A stretch of DNA of 64,000 bases from Bog-113 sp965226755 (lineage in GTDB: Bacteria > Acidobacteriota > Terriglobia > Bryobacterales > Bryobacteraceae). The notes under the pieces are model-generated. The model was not told the DNA's origin, did not search any database, and was given only the letters and a program-made list of their open reading frames with translations. Position numbers and translations under genes: made by a program. Below, piece after piece: positions 19,922 through 29,103 of the stretch. The number at the start of each line of letters is the position of its first letter. Position 1 is the first letter of the stretch. The DNA is taken from the NCBI GenBank assembly GCA_965226755.1, contig CBDDDT010000004.1:310001-374000 (forward strand). Direction: 5' to 3'.

Positions 19922-20767
19922 GTGCCCAGAGATCCCGTCCAACCCTTGGTTCAGGCCGGGGTTTACGTCCTTCTCTACTCGGCCCCGTTGTTCTTCTTCG
20001 GTTGGCTCTTCCTTTACGTCGGCAACAACATCGCCGGCCCCGTCTGCGCCATTCTCTTCTTCGCCCTCATCGGAAATTTCCTCTGCTTCCGCATCTTTGA
20101 CGGCGTCGGTCTCGACCGCCTCGGAATGCCTCTGAACCGGCCCGGACTCTATAACTCCGCTACCGGCCTGACCCTCGGATTCGCGGCCGCCGCGTTTGTG
20201 GTCGTCGTTCCGCTTCTCGTCGGGATCGCCCACGAAACCGCGCCCAAGAACTCCTTGATCAACTGGCGTGAACAGCTCTTCGTGCCCGCCCTGCTGCTCG
20301 CCGGCGCCGCCGGGGAAGAAATCCTCTTCCGCGGATTCGGCTTCCAGGTCCTGCTCCGCGCCTTTCGGCCTGTCTCCGTTCTGCTCCCCATCGGCGCCCT
20401 GTTCGGCATCATGCACGGCGCCAATCCCCACGCCTCCGCGTTCGGCATCTTCAACACCGTCGGCTTCGGGGCCGTGTTCGGGTACGCATTCTTCCGCTCC
20501 CACGATATCTGGTTTCCGCTCGGCCTCCACTTCGGCTGGAATCTGACGCTCCTGCTTTTCGGCGCCAACATTAGCGGGATTACAATGAGAATCACGCCTT
20601 ACGAGATTGCCTGGAACGGCGCGGCGTTGTGGTCGGGCGGGGAATATGGGCCGGAAGCGAGTCTGCTCACCACCATGGCTCTTATCCTGCTCACCTTGGC
20701 TGTCTGGAAAGTTCGCGTCGCGCGCCAGCAGGCGTATCTCCTCGATTGTCCCCGGAGGGATGAATGA
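19922..20767 (+). CDS. CPBP-family intramembrane metalloprotease
   Basis: A 281-residue polytopic membrane protein of the CPBP (CAAX protease and bacteriocin-processing, Rce1/Abi) family. All three catalytic motifs are visible: EEILFRG (EExxxR), FGIMHGANPH (FxxxH) and LHFGWN (HxxxN/B). These proteases cleave within or near the membrane, and bacterial substrates are rarely known. The start is a GTG at 19922. The stop overlaps the next gene as ATGA, suggesting a two-gene operon with the secreted protein that follows. Confidence 0.88.
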   Translation: MPRDPVQPLVQAGVYVLLYSAPLFFFGWLFLYVGNNIAGPVCAILFFALIGNFLCFRIFDGVGLDRLGMPLNRPGLYNSATGLTLGFAAAAFVVVVPLLVGIAHETAPKNSLINWREQLFVPALLLAGAAGEEILFRGFGFQVLLRAFRPVSVLLPIGALFGIMHGANPHASAFGIFNTVGFGAVFGYAFFRSHDIWFPLGLHFGWNLTLLLFGANISGITMRITPYEIAWNGAALWSGGEYGPEASLLTTMALILLTLAVWKVRVARQQAYLLDCPRRDE

Positions 20768-21567
20768 TCCGAATCCCGATTCTGACTCTCGTTCTTGCAT
20801 CCGCGGTTTCGCTTGCCATGCCGGCGTACGCGTCCGACGGCCTCACCGAAGAACAGCGCATCGACCTCGTCCGCAATCTCACCTCCGAGTACGCCACTCT
20901 CAAAGAAAGCCTCCCGCGTTCCAAAAAGCCGTTGGATTTCGACGCCAGCGGCAAATACGACCAGGCCAAGTGGGCGGCCATCATTCGCCAAAACGGGCCG
21001 GCCGGGCGGCTGGGCGATCAGATCCAGATCACCAAAGTCACCATCGAGCGCGAACGCCTCGTCTTCGATATCAATGGCGGAGTGAAGGGCAGCGGCCACT
21101 GGTATGACCATGTTCAGGTCGGCATGGGCGGCGCGACGAACCCCATCGGCCAGGGCGGTTCTCCGACCGCCGCCAGCGGCACATACCTGGCGCTCGAATT
21201 CCATAAGCCCCTCGCCGATCTCGATTCCGCGGCTGTCAAGAAGCTGCTCTCGCCCATCTTCGATTTCGAAAAGCGCTCCGCCAGCCAGGTCTATTCGGAA
21301 CAGCTGCCTCCCGAAATCAAGAAGGCTATCGCCGATAAGCGCGCCCAGGCCGGCATGGATCGCGATCAGGTTCTGCTCGCTCTCGGCCGCCCCGATCACA
21401 AATCCCGCGAAACCAAAGACGGCGATGAGATCGAGGACTGGATCTACGGCCATCCTCCCGGCAAGATCACCTTCGTCACCTTCAATGGCGAAAAATGCGT
21501 GAAAGTGAAAGAAACGTACGCCGGCCTGGGCGCCGAAGCCGCCGCGCCTCTCGACGTTCCCCGTTAA
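20764..21567 (+). CDS. Secreted protein with BamE/SmpA-like C-terminal segment, function unknown
   Basis: 267 residues with a clear signal peptide (MIRIPILTLVLASAVSLAMPAYA). The middle part is not recognised. The C-terminus (MDRDQVLLALGRPDHKS, then GDEIEDWIYG and KITFVTFNGEKCVKV) resembles the SmpA/OmlA beta-alpha fold found in many outer-membrane assembly lipoproteins, but there is no lipobox Cys. Translation is probably coupled to the CPBP protease gene (4-nt overlap), so it might be a partner or substrate. That link is inferred from position only. Confidence 0.75.
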   Translation: MIRIPILTLVLASAVSLAMPAYASDGLTEEQRIDLVRNLTSEYATLKESLPRSKKPLDFDASGKYDQAKWAAIIRQNGPAGRLGDQIQITKVTIERERLVFDINGGVKGSGHWYDHVQVGMGGATNPIGQGGSPTAASGTYLALEFHKPLADLDSAAVKKLLSPIFDFEKRSASQVYSEQLPPEIKKAIADKRAQAGMDRDQVLLALGRPDHKSRETKDGDEIEDWIYGHPPGKITFVTFNGEKCVKVKETYAGLGAEAAAPLDVPR

Positions 21568-21595
21568 CGCCCCGCGCTAAAGCCCCCGCGAAACG

Positions 21596-22906
21596 CTACG
21601 CGAATCCCGGCGTCGGCTCCGGCCGCTCCACCGGCGTGACCGGATCCAGCTTCATCCACAAAATCGCGCCGATCACATAGGAAATCGCGCACAAATAGAA
21701 AACGAGATTCCAGTTGTTCCCCATGTGCTGCAGCACGTACCCGGTCACCACCGGGAAAAATACGCCGCCGAAGTTCCCCGTCATGTTCATCGCGCCGGAA
21801 AGCGTTCCGGAAAATTTCCCGCCCACATCCATGCATGCGCCCCACGCCGGCGGCAGCACCACATCGTTGAAGAAACTAGCCATCCCGATGGCCAGCATCT
21901 TCAGCCAGGGCACATGAATCCCGGTGGAGACAATCAGCAGCGTCCCCGCGCACAGGAATGACGTCGACGAAACCACGCGCCGCGCCGTCCGCACGCTCCC
22001 GAAAATCCGCGTCATCCGCCCCGCCAGCAGCCCGCTCAACATCGCGCCCACCCCGCCCAGGAACAGCGGCAGAATGTTCAGCGCCGCTGCCACCGCGGGC
22101 GATACCTTCAACTCATCCAGAAACGTCGGCAGCCAAGTGATGTAGAAGTACCAGCTGAACGACATAAAGAAATACTGCAGGCACAGCATGATCACGTCGG
22201 GCGTCGTCGCGAACAGTTTCCAGGGCACGTCCCCATGCGCTCCGGCCAGCCCCTGGTTCCCGCGCAGCAGATCGAGTTCCCCCTGGTTCACGTTCGGGTT
22301 ATCCCGCGGATTGTCCCGATACCACCGGAAGAAAAAGATCGCCCACACCACTCCCATGCAGCCGAAAATGAAAAAAACCTGCCGCCACGTAACCAGTTTC
22401 AAAAGCTGAAAAACGATCAGCGGCGTCACCGCGCCGCCCCATCGAGCCGCCAGCCAGATGATCCCCTGACCGCGCACCCGTTCTTCCCGCGGCAGCCACA
22501 CCGTGAAAGCTTTCGTGATGTTCGGGAAGCAGCCCGCTTCCCCCGCTCCGAAAAAGAGCTGCGTCAAGAAGATGGAAGCGAAATTGAACGTTATCCCCAT
22601 CAGCGCCGTGAACGCCGACCACCACAGCACGATGCGCATCAGCACGCGCCGCGGTCCTTGCCGGTCGCCCATGTACCCGCTCGGAATCTCGAAGAGCGAG
22701 TATGCTCCGGCGAACGCCGCGAAAACCCACCCCATCTGTTCCTTCGTCAGGTGCAGGTCCGCCCGGATAGTCCCCGAGGCTTTCGATAACGCGACCCGGT
22801 CGAAGTAAGTGATGATCGCCAGCGTGACGGCGAATCCGATCACTCCATAACGGACGCGCGTCGGCCGCGCTTCCAACGACACACGCGACGGAGCATGGGT
22901 TGCCAT
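21596..22906 (-). CDS. MFS transporter, anion:cation symporter (ACS) family
   Basis: 436 residues with twelve predicted membrane helices. The first inter-helix motif GYMGDRQGPRRVLM is the MFS signature between helices 2 and 3. GAGEAGCFPNITKAFTVWLP in helix 4-5 and the spacing match the ACS family (hexuronate, galactonate, phthalate and similar carboxylates by H+ symport). The gene is monocistronic and divergent from the Gfo/Idh/MocA gene with an 78-bp gap. An organic-acid substrate is likely, identity unknown. Confidence 0.9.
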   Translation of the reverse strand: MATHAPSRVSLEARPTRVRYGVIGFAVTLAIITYFDRVALSKASGTIRADLHLTKEQMGWVFAAFAGAYSLFEIPSGYMGDRQGPRRVLMRIVLWWSAFTALMGITFNFASIFLTQLFFGAGEAGCFPNITKAFTVWLPREERVRGQGIIWLAARWGGAVTPLIVFQLLKLVTWRQVFFIFGCMGVVWAIFFFRWYRDNPRDNPNVNQGELDLLRGNQGLAGAHGDVPWKLFATTPDVIMLCLQYFFMSFSWYFYITWLPTFLDELKVSPAVAAALNILPLFLGGVGAMLSGLLAGRMTRIFGSVRTARRVVSSTSFLCAGTLLIVSTGIHVPWLKMLAIGMASFFNDVVLPPAWGACMDVGGKFSGTLSGAMNMTGNFGGVFFPVVTGYVLQHMGNNWNLVFYLCAISYVIGAILWMKLDPVTPVERPEPTPGFA

Positions 22907-22984
22907 TCGCCTGTCATTCGATCATGCTCGCGCACCCTAGCGCAAGTGCGCCGCTTTTCGTGCCGGCTCGCCTGAGATCATGGA

Positions 22985-23974
22985 GTGAAAGGAAAGGCGC
23001 TTTTCCCTCTGACGGAACCCATCCGGATCGCCGTGGTCGGCGCGGGACAGTTTGGCTCGAATCATGTCCGCGTCGCCGCCTCGCAACCCGGAGCCCGGCT
23101 CGTGGCCGTCGTAGACCAGGATTTGGATCGCGCCCGGAAGGCCGCCGCCCCGCACGGCGGCAAGGCATTCTCGGACTGCCGCGAACTGGCTGGCCAAATC
23201 GACGCCGCCATCGTCGCTGTTCCCACCGCGCGTCACGCCGCCGTCGCCTGCGAACTCCTGAGCGCCGGAATCGACGTGCTCATCGAAAAGCCCATGGCGC
23301 CCGATCTCGCCTCGGCGGATCGCATCCTGGCCGCCGCCCGGACCCACGGCCGCATTCTCCAGGTGGGTCACCTGGAGCGCTTCAACCCGGCGGTGCTCGC
23401 TCTCGAAAGCATCGCCCGCATGCCGTTATTCTTCGAAATCCATCGCATGAGCGTCTTCAGCCCGCGCAGCCTCGATGTGGATGTCGTGCTGGATCTCATG
23501 ATCCACGATCTCGATATCGTGCTCTCGCTCGTCGATTCCGAACTCCAGGAAATCCGCGCCGCCGGGATTTCGATTCTCTCGGACAAGGTCGATATCGCCA
23601 ACGTCCGTCTCCAGTTCGCCAACGGCTGCGTCGCCAATCTCACCGCCAGCCGCGCTTCCACCGAAAAAGTGCGCAAGCTGCGCCTTTTCCAGCCCGGCGA
23701 ATACATCTCCGTCGATTACAGCCGCCAGGAACTTTTGGCGATCCGCGTATCCGAATCCCGCGAGATTTCCTTCCACCCCGTCGCGGTCGAGACGGCCGAA
23801 CCCCTGCGCTTGCAGTTAAATGCTTTCCTTGAAAGCGTCCGCACGCGGCAAACCCCGAAACTGAATGGCGTCCTCGCGCGTCGGACTTTGGAGGTGGCGC
23901 TGGCCATCGTTGCTAAGATCGAGGAACACTCACGGGTCGTCAGGGCGACCGTCAGTCCGCAATGGCAAGCTTAG
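22985..23974 (+). CDS. Gfo/Idh/MocA family oxidoreductase
   Basis: 329 residues starting at GTG. The NAD(P)-binding Rossmann motif is IAVVGAGQFGSNHVR near residue 14. EKPMAPDLASAD provides the conserved EKP lysine and the C-terminal domain follows. The sequence HLERFNPAV, IHRMSVFSPRSLDVDVVLD and MIHDLDIVL fits a subgroup often found near lipid A genes in Bacteria, but here the neighbours are a TonB protein and an MFS gene. It overlaps the TonB gene by 13 nt. Reaction: NAD(P)-dependent oxidation or reduction of a sugar or sugar-nucleotide, unassigned. Confidence 0.88.
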   Translation: MKGKALFPLTEPIRIAVVGAGQFGSNHVRVAASQPGARLVAVVDQDLDRARKAAAPHGGKAFSDCRELAGQIDAAIVAVPTARHAAVACELLSAGIDVLIEKPMAPDLASADRILAAARTHGRILQVGHLERFNPAVLALESIARMPLFFEIHRMSVFSPRSLDVDVVLDLMIHDLDIVLSLVDSELQEIRAAGISILSDKVDIANVRLQFANGCVANLTASRASTEKVRKLRLFQPGEYISVDYSRQELLAIRVSESREISFHPVAVETAEPLRLQLNAFLESVRTRQTPKLNGVLARRTLEVALAIVAKIEEHSRVVRATVSPQWQA

Positions 23975-24990
23975 AAAATCCGCGTAGCGTCGCGGATCGC
24001 GCCGAGTTTCGCGCTGTTCTTCTGGATGACTACAAGCCGGGCCCAGGCGAATGGCGCGCGGCTGCGATCGGCACTCTCGCCGTTCACCTGATTTTTATTC
24101 TGGCCTTAGTCTCCGTGCCCCGCGACTTAGTCGGCGTTGCGCCGGAGCGTGAACTCCCGCGCCGCGTCACCCCGCTGGTCGACCCGCCCACGCGCCTCAC
24201 TCAAAAAGCCCCCAACAAGGCGCCCGTCTCGCAGGCCATCTCCGTCGCGCCGGTCGCGCCCGCGCCGAAAATCGCTCCCGTTCCCGCCCGTAGGTTCCAA
24301 CCGCCCCCGCCCGCGCAGGTCGCCCGCCGGAACCCCGCGCCCATCCTGCCGCAGGAACCGCCCAAAGTCGTAGCGGCGCAGCCACAGCAGACGGCCCAAA
24401 TTGCTCCGCCTGCCGCGCTGACGCCGCCGCTGCCCCGTGCCGAGCCCCCTAAAATAGTGCTCGAAGCACCTCCAGCTCCTCCGCCATCCGGTCAAGGGAC
24501 CGGACGCCTGAAAGTGCCGGGCAGCGGAATCCAGGAAGCCATTCGGGAACTTTCCCATAGCAGCTCCTCTCCATCCCGTTCTGTCGGTGACGATATCGAT
24601 GATGTCGTCGAGCCAAGTCTCAGCCAGGGCCGCAGTCTGCCGACGCCCACCCGCCCGAAACTGAACCTGGAACTCGAGAGCGATCCCAACGGCGTCGACA
24701 TGAAGCCCTACCTCTTGCAGGTTCTTCAAGACGTCCGTCGAAACTGGCTCACGATCTACCCCGAAAGCGCCCGCATCGGCGCGCGCGGCAGGGTCGTGGT
24801 GCAATTCTCCATCGCTCCCAACGGCGCCATCCTGAAGACTGTCTTCATGAGTCACGCCCGCCTGGAGGCTCTCGACCGCGCCGCCATCGCGGCGCTCACC
24901 ATGTCGGATCCTCTGCCCCAACTGCCCTCTGATTACAAAGGCAATCGCGTGGTCCTGCAGTTCACTTTCGCCTACAACTCATCGCGTTGA
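23962..24990 (+). CDS. TonB-family protein
   Basis: 342 residues. A single N-terminal membrane helix (AAAIGTLAVHLIFILALVSV) follows a cytoplasmic tail of about 30 residues. A long Pro/Ala/Gln-rich periplasmic spacer follows (about residues 70-185), and the C-terminal TonB domain contains YLLQVLQDVRRNWLTIYPES and GRVVVQFSIAPNGAILK. TonB transmits proton-motive force to outer-membrane receptors. No exbB/exbD or receptor gene lies in the window, so it may work with complexes encoded elsewhere. The start overlaps the preceding oxidoreductase gene. Confidence 0.88.
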   Translation: MASLENPRSVADRAEFRAVLLDDYKPGPGEWRAAAIGTLAVHLIFILALVSVPRDLVGVAPERELPRRVTPLVDPPTRLTQKAPNKAPVSQAISVAPVAPAPKIAPVPARRFQPPPPAQVARRNPAPILPQEPPKVVAAQPQQTAQIAPPAALTPPLPRAEPPKIVLEAPPAPPPSGQGTGRLKVPGSGIQEAIRELSHSSSSPSRSVGDDIDDVVEPSLSQGRSLPTPTRPKLNLELESDPNGVDMKPYLLQVLQDVRRNWLTIYPESARIGARGRVVVQFSIAPNGAILKTVFMSHARLEALDRAAIAALTMSDPLPQLPSDYKGNRVVLQFTFAYNSSR

Positions 24991-25142
24991 CGCGGTCCGC
25001 GACGCTGCCCGGTTTGTGAACCGCAATGAATGCCTATGTAATCATTAAGCTCTTTATAATGTTCAACTTCATCGCGATGTGCGCCCTCCTAATGAAACGC
25101 GGGCGAGCCGCCCGAAGTTGCTCGCGAGACAATTAAAAAAGG

Positions 25143-25295
25143 ATGAAGCCCACTTTCCAGGCCGCCATGCTCTCGTACGGCGCCTTCGCCCTGATCGCCG
25201 GTTTCGCTCTCGATGGAAAGATCCGCCTCGTCGTCTGGATCTTCCTCGCCGGCTTGGCCCTCAAAACGTGGATCGCCCGCGCCGCCGGCTGGTAG
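25143..25295 (+). CDS. Small membrane protein, 50 aa
   Basis: An ATG after AAAAAAGG at 25143 opens a 50-codon frame ending at TAG 25293-25295. The product begins MKPTFQAAMLSYGAFALIAG and has two short hydrophobic segments, around residues 8-22 and 29-40, separated by a charged DGKIR turn. It would form a small hairpin membrane protein. It lies upstream of the SGNH hydrolase in the same direction with a 38-bp gap. A longer Arg-rich frame covers the same bases (25079-25333) but looks like non-coding composition. Function unknown. Confidence 0.55.
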   Translation: MKPTFQAAMLSYGAFALIAGFALDGKIRLVVWIFLAGLALKTWIARAAGW

Positions 25296-25333
25296 CCGTG
25301 CGACCTTTATCCTTATCAGTTCGAGGTGATTTC

Positions 25334-26521
25334 ATGAAATGTTTCCACCTAGCCCTTCCGTTCGCGCTCTTGTTCACAGCAGCCGCAACGCCCTGCCTGC
25401 ATGGCGCATCCGCGGCCACTTCGAGGTGGATCACCGCTTGGGGCGCCAGTTCCACGGAGGCTGCTGCAGGCGTCACCGTCGCCGACCTCTCGGTGCGGTT
25501 GAGCGCCAACATCACCACCGGCGGCCCGCAAATGCGCGTCCGGCTTTCTAATAGTTTCGGCGCCTCCGCGGTCACCATCGGACACGCCACCGTGGGCGCA
25601 GCCGCATCCGCTGGCAGCTCCGAAATCACCGGAACCTTGCGGGATTTAACCTTCAACGGTCAGCCAGCAATCACGATTCCCCCCGGCGCCCAGGCTTTGA
25701 GCGACGCGCTCCCCTTGAGCGTGACGCCCGGCCAAAACCTCGCCGTGAGCCTCTACTTCCCCAACACCCTCGTCAATCCCTCGATCAACTACGTCTCCCA
25801 AGCGACCTCCTACCTATCCACGCCGGGCGACCACACCTCGGAAACCTCGGGCAGCTCGTTCCCTTACCCCATGAACTCTTACTATTACTTGAGCGCCATC
25901 GATGTGTTCGGGTCCCCGGCCGTCGGATCGGTGGTTGCGGTCGGCGACTCCATCACCGAAGGTTACGGCTCTCCCATCGACGCCAATCAGCGTTGGACTG
26001 ACGACCTGGCGGCTCGCTTGCAGAGCAATTCATCCGTCTTCGGCGTGGTGAACGAAGGCATCGGGGGAAACCAGCTCTTGATGGACGGCGGAGTCGCCGG
26101 CGTGAACGGGATAGCTCGGCTGGATCGCGACGCCCTCGCCGAGAGCGGCGTGAAAGACGTCGTTTTGGCTCTGGGCATCAACGACATCTTTTTCCTCGCC
26201 AATGCAAGCTCCATCCTAACTGGATACCGGCAGTTCGTAAGCCAGGCTCACGCGGTCGGAGTGCGCGTCATCGGCGGCACCGTCACTCCCTTTGGCGGCG
26301 TCGCCGGAGTCACTACTGGCATGGAAAACACGCGCCAGAGCGTCAACGCCGCGGTCCGAAACGGCGCCATCTTCGATGCATACGTGGATTTTGATTTAGC
26401 CGTACGCGATCCTTCCAACCCCACCGCCCTGCTGCCCGCGTACGATAGCGGCGACCATATTCACCCCAACAGCGCCGGCTATGTGGCCATGTCTAACTCG
26501 TTCAACCTCTCGAATTTCTAA
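25334..26521 (+). CDS. Secreted SGNH/GDSL hydrolase
   Basis: The start is ATG 25334, preceded by GAGGTGAT. The open frame extends upstream to 25079 but without a signal peptide or a plausible sequence. The 395-residue product has a signal peptide (MKCFHLALPFALLFTAAATPCLHG), an N-terminal beta-rich domain of about 180 residues (WITAWGASSTEAAAG) and an SGNH hydrolase domain. Catalytic Ser is in VVAVGDSITEGYG, the oxyanion Gly in VNEGIGGNQLL, Asn in LALGINDIFF and the Asp/His pair in SGDHIHPNSAGY. This matches the GDSL_lipase_2/SGNH family that acts on carbohydrate esters. It is probably a periplasmic or exported esterase. Confidence 0.9.
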   Translation: MKCFHLALPFALLFTAAATPCLHGASAATSRWITAWGASSTEAAAGVTVADLSVRLSANITTGGPQMRVRLSNSFGASAVTIGHATVGAAASAGSSEITGTLRDLTFNGQPAITIPPGAQALSDALPLSVTPGQNLAVSLYFPNTLVNPSINYVSQATSYLSTPGDHTSETSGSSFPYPMNSYYYLSAIDVFGSPAVGSVVAVGDSITEGYGSPIDANQRWTDDLAARLQSNSSVFGVVNEGIGGNQLLMDGGVAGVNGIARLDRDALAESGVKDVVLALGINDIFFLANASSILTGYRQFVSQAHAVGVRVIGGTVTPFGGVAGVTTGMENTRQSVNAAVRNGAIFDAYVDFDLAVRDPSNPTALLPAYDSGDHIHPNSAGYVAMSNSFNLSNF

Positions 26522-26635
26522 CGCGTGGCGCCCGGGGCGGCGACTCCCTTTGTCGCACGCGCGCTCCTCATCCGCCACGCTCGTTTCGCGCACCCCGAGA
26601 AATCGTCTTTTATACAATAAAACTGGAGTGGAACA

Positions 26636-27964
26636 ATGAAAATCGTTCTGGGGCGCGAATTCTCGACCGCCCCCTGCGTTCCTGAAATCGGCCACGCTTC
26701 TAAGTTCGCGCGTTCAGTCGCACGCTCTGCGGTCCTCCTCACCATTGCATCGGTAGTCGCCTGGGCTCAGGTCAACGTGGGCGAGCAAAAGCCCGAAGCC
26801 ACCTTGCCGTTCACCATGACTACGGTGGCCACCTTTAAACTGCCCTGGAGGCTGGCCTTCCTGCCCGATGGCCGCATGCTGATCACCGAAAAACCCGGCC
26901 CCGTTTGGGTGGTGACCCAGCAGGGGGAGAAGATCCCAGTGGGCAATACGCCCCCCGTCTATTTCGAGGGACAGAACGGCATGCACGGCGTTTTTCTCTC
27001 GCCACATTACGCCGCCGACCATAATATTTATCTGACTTACGCGGAACCCGGCGATTATGGCGGCGGCTTGGCGCTCGCCCGCGCCAAGTTGAACCTCACC
27101 GCCACTTCGGCTAGCCTCGAAAACCTCCAGGTGTTGTGGCGTCAAATGCCCAAGGGCAAAGGCGGCCAGGAAGGCGCGCAAGTTGCCTTCTCGCCCGACG
27201 GCAAGTTTCTGTTCCTCACCGTTGGCGACCGCCAGCGCTTCACGCCCGCCCAGGATCCTGATCAGCCCGTCGGTAAGATCCTGCGCCTGACGCTGGACGG
27301 CAAGCCCGCCCCGGGCAATCCCCACTTCGGCAAAACCGGCGCTGCCACCATTCCCCTGATCGATCCGCCCAGCGACACCGAAGCCGCCAAGACCGCGAAG
27401 GTGAAAAGCACTTATACCTTTCCCGGACCCAACCTGACCCCGGCTGAAACCTGGGCCACCGGTGTCCGCACTCCCTATGGGCTGGCGTTTTCGCCCACCG
27501 GCGAATTGTGGGAGGTCGAGCATGGCCCGCGCGGCGGCGATGAGTTGAATCTCATCGAGAAGGGCAAGAATTATGGGTGGCCGCTCGTCTCCTACGGTCG
27601 GAACTACAACGGCGTCCCCATTCCCAGCCCTGACACGCGGCCCGACCTGGCCAAGCCGGTGCTCTATTGGGTCCCGGTGATTGCCCCGGGCAACCTGATG
27701 TTCTACCACGGCGCTCAAACCTTTCCGCAATGGAACGGCAGCGGCTTCGTCAGCGGCTTGGCGACCAAGGTGCTTGTCCGCATCGTCTTTGACGGTCATG
27801 GCGGAGCTAAAACCGCCGAGCGCTGGGATGTGGGCCACCGTGTCCGCGATGTGGAAGAAGGCCCCGATGGCTCGCTGTGGATGCTCGAAGACTCCACCTC
27901 CGGCGGCCTGTTCCACCTGACACCCAAGAATGCCGCACCCCAAAACGTCACATCCCAAAAGTAA
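26636..27964 (+). CDS. PQQ-dependent sugar dehydrogenase (glucose/sorbosone dehydrogenase fold)
   Basis: 442 residues with an N-terminal export signal (hydrophobic SAVLLTIASVVAWAQ near residues 31-45). The six-bladed propeller typical of soluble PQQ glucose dehydrogenase/Yli-type aldose dehydrogenases is visible in PWRLAFLPDGRMLITEKPG, NGMHGVFLSPHYAADHNIYL and GVRTPYGLAFSPTGELWEVE, then HGPRGGDELN. The catalytic His is expected in the GQNGMHGV segment. It oxidises sugars to lactones in the periplasm using PQQ; no PQQ biosynthesis genes are in the window. A good ribosome site (GGAGTGGAACA) precedes the ATG. Confidence 0.9.
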   Translation: MKIVLGREFSTAPCVPEIGHASKFARSVARSAVLLTIASVVAWAQVNVGEQKPEATLPFTMTTVATFKLPWRLAFLPDGRMLITEKPGPVWVVTQQGEKIPVGNTPPVYFEGQNGMHGVFLSPHYAADHNIYLTYAEPGDYGGGLALARAKLNLTATSASLENLQVLWRQMPKGKGGQEGAQVAFSPDGKFLFLTVGDRQRFTPAQDPDQPVGKILRLTLDGKPAPGNPHFGKTGAATIPLIDPPSDTEAAKTAKVKSTYTFPGPNLTPAETWATGVRTPYGLAFSPTGELWEVEHGPRGGDELNLIEKGKNYGWPLVSYGRNYNGVPIPSPDTRPDLAKPVLYWVPVIAPGNLMFYHGAQTFPQWNGSGFVSGLATKVLVRIVFDGHGGAKTAERWDVGHRVRDVEEGPDGSLWMLEDSTSGGLFHLTPKNAAPQNVTSQK

Positions 27965-27969
27965 GTAGG

Positions 27970-29097
27970 TTGGCCAGTCCGGATGCTTACTTAGTCGTGA
28001 GTCGCCTATCCGCCGCACGCTGGAGAACGATTGCCGAGGAATGGGCGAACAATTCACGGCACGCCGCGTCCCCAAAGTTCCCGGAACACGCGCTACAGAC
28101 GCTGGCGGATTCCGGCCTCTTCTGCATGACTCTGCCCGAACATCTGGGCGGCGCCGGAATCGGCTTCGAGCCCGGCCTGCGTGCTGATTTACTCCCGATC
28201 CTAAAGGAAGTCGGCCGCGGAAATCTTGCTCTCGGCCGCATCTTCGAAGGCCATGTGAACGCGCTGATTCTGCTTCAGGCGTTCGGCGCCCCTCATCAGC
28301 TCGCCCAAGCCGCCCGGGATGTCCGCGAAGGCCGCGTATTCGGCGTGTGGAACACCGGCCCGCCTTGCAGTCCCCGTCTCGCACCGCGAGAGGATGGAAC
28401 GTTCTTGCTCTCCGGCGCCAAGACATTCGCCACCGCGGCGGCCCGCATCCAGCGCGCTCTTGTAACCGCCGCGCTTCCTGAGGGCGGCTGGCAGATGTGC
28501 ATCGTACCCTTGGATACTCAAGGCATGACCGTGGATCGGAATACATGGAGCCCTCTCGGCATGGAAGCTTCGGAAAGCTTTACCATCCGCTTCTCTGATG
28601 TCCCCTTGCAACCCGGCGCACTTATCGGCATTCCCGGCGACTACTATGCCGAGCCTGTCTTCACGGCTGGCGCGTTCCGCTACTGCGCCGTCCATCTTGG
28701 GGGAGCGCAGGCGCTTTTCGATCGCTGCGCCCAATTCATCCGAACGCTTGGCCGTGAGAATGACCCTTTCCATTTACAGAGAATGGGTCAGATGGCCGTG
28801 CTCCTCGAAAGCGGCCGGCAGTGGATCGCCCAAGCCGGCGCCTGGCTCGAAGCCGAACCCGCCGGCCGCGAGCTGCTCGCCGTTCGCGCTCAGATGATGC
28901 GCATCGCCACCGAAGAGATCTGCACGCGCATCATTCACCTGGTGCAACTGAGCGCCGGCGCGCGCGGACTCGCCGAAGCCGAGCCGCTCTCCCAAACCAT
29001 GCGCGACCTCCAAATGTATCTTCGCCAGGCCGGCTTTGATCACGCCTTTCAAATCGTCGGCCGCCACGCTATGAACGTGACCGCGCCGCTATCTTGA
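27970..29097 (+). CDS. Acyl-CoA dehydrogenase-like flavoprotein
   Basis: About 375 residues. Start is TTG 27970 or GTG 27997; the frame continues upstream into the sugar dehydrogenase without meaning. N-terminal helices contain LADSGLFCMTLPEHLGGAGIG, the middle has GVWNTGPPCSPRL and FLLSGAKTFATAAA, and the C-terminal four-helix part has GAFRYCAVHLGGAQAL. The fold is that of acyl-CoA dehydrogenases. The usual catalytic Glu near the C-terminus (in an xEGT-like loop) is not apparent, so it may be an oxidase or monooxygenase-like paralogue. It precedes a NodS-like methyltransferase by 6 bp, so the two are probably one operon. Confidence 0.82.
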   Translation: MASPDAYLVVSRLSAARWRTIAEEWANNSRHAASPKFPEHALQTLADSGLFCMTLPEHLGGAGIGFEPGLRADLLPILKEVGRGNLALGRIFEGHVNALILLQAFGAPHQLAQAARDVREGRVFGVWNTGPPCSPRLAPREDGTFLLSGAKTFATAAARIQRALVTAALPEGGWQMCIVPLDTQGMTVDRNTWSPLGMEASESFTIRFSDVPLQPGALIGIPGDYYAEPVFTAGAFRYCAVHLGGAQALFDRCAQFIRTLGRENDPFHLQRMGQMAVLLESGRQWIAQAGAWLEAEPAGRELLAVRAQMMRIATEEICTRIIHLVQLSAGARGLAEAEPLSQTMRDLQMYLRQAGFDHAFQIVGRHAMNVTAPLS

Positions 29098-29103
29098 AAC
29101 TTC

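Noticed and set aside
26714..28546. 610-codon minus-strand open frame opposite the sugar dehydrogenase and acyl-CoA dehydrogenase genes
   Set aside because: It is an antisense shadow; both plus-strand proteins have intact domains and motifs across the same bases.
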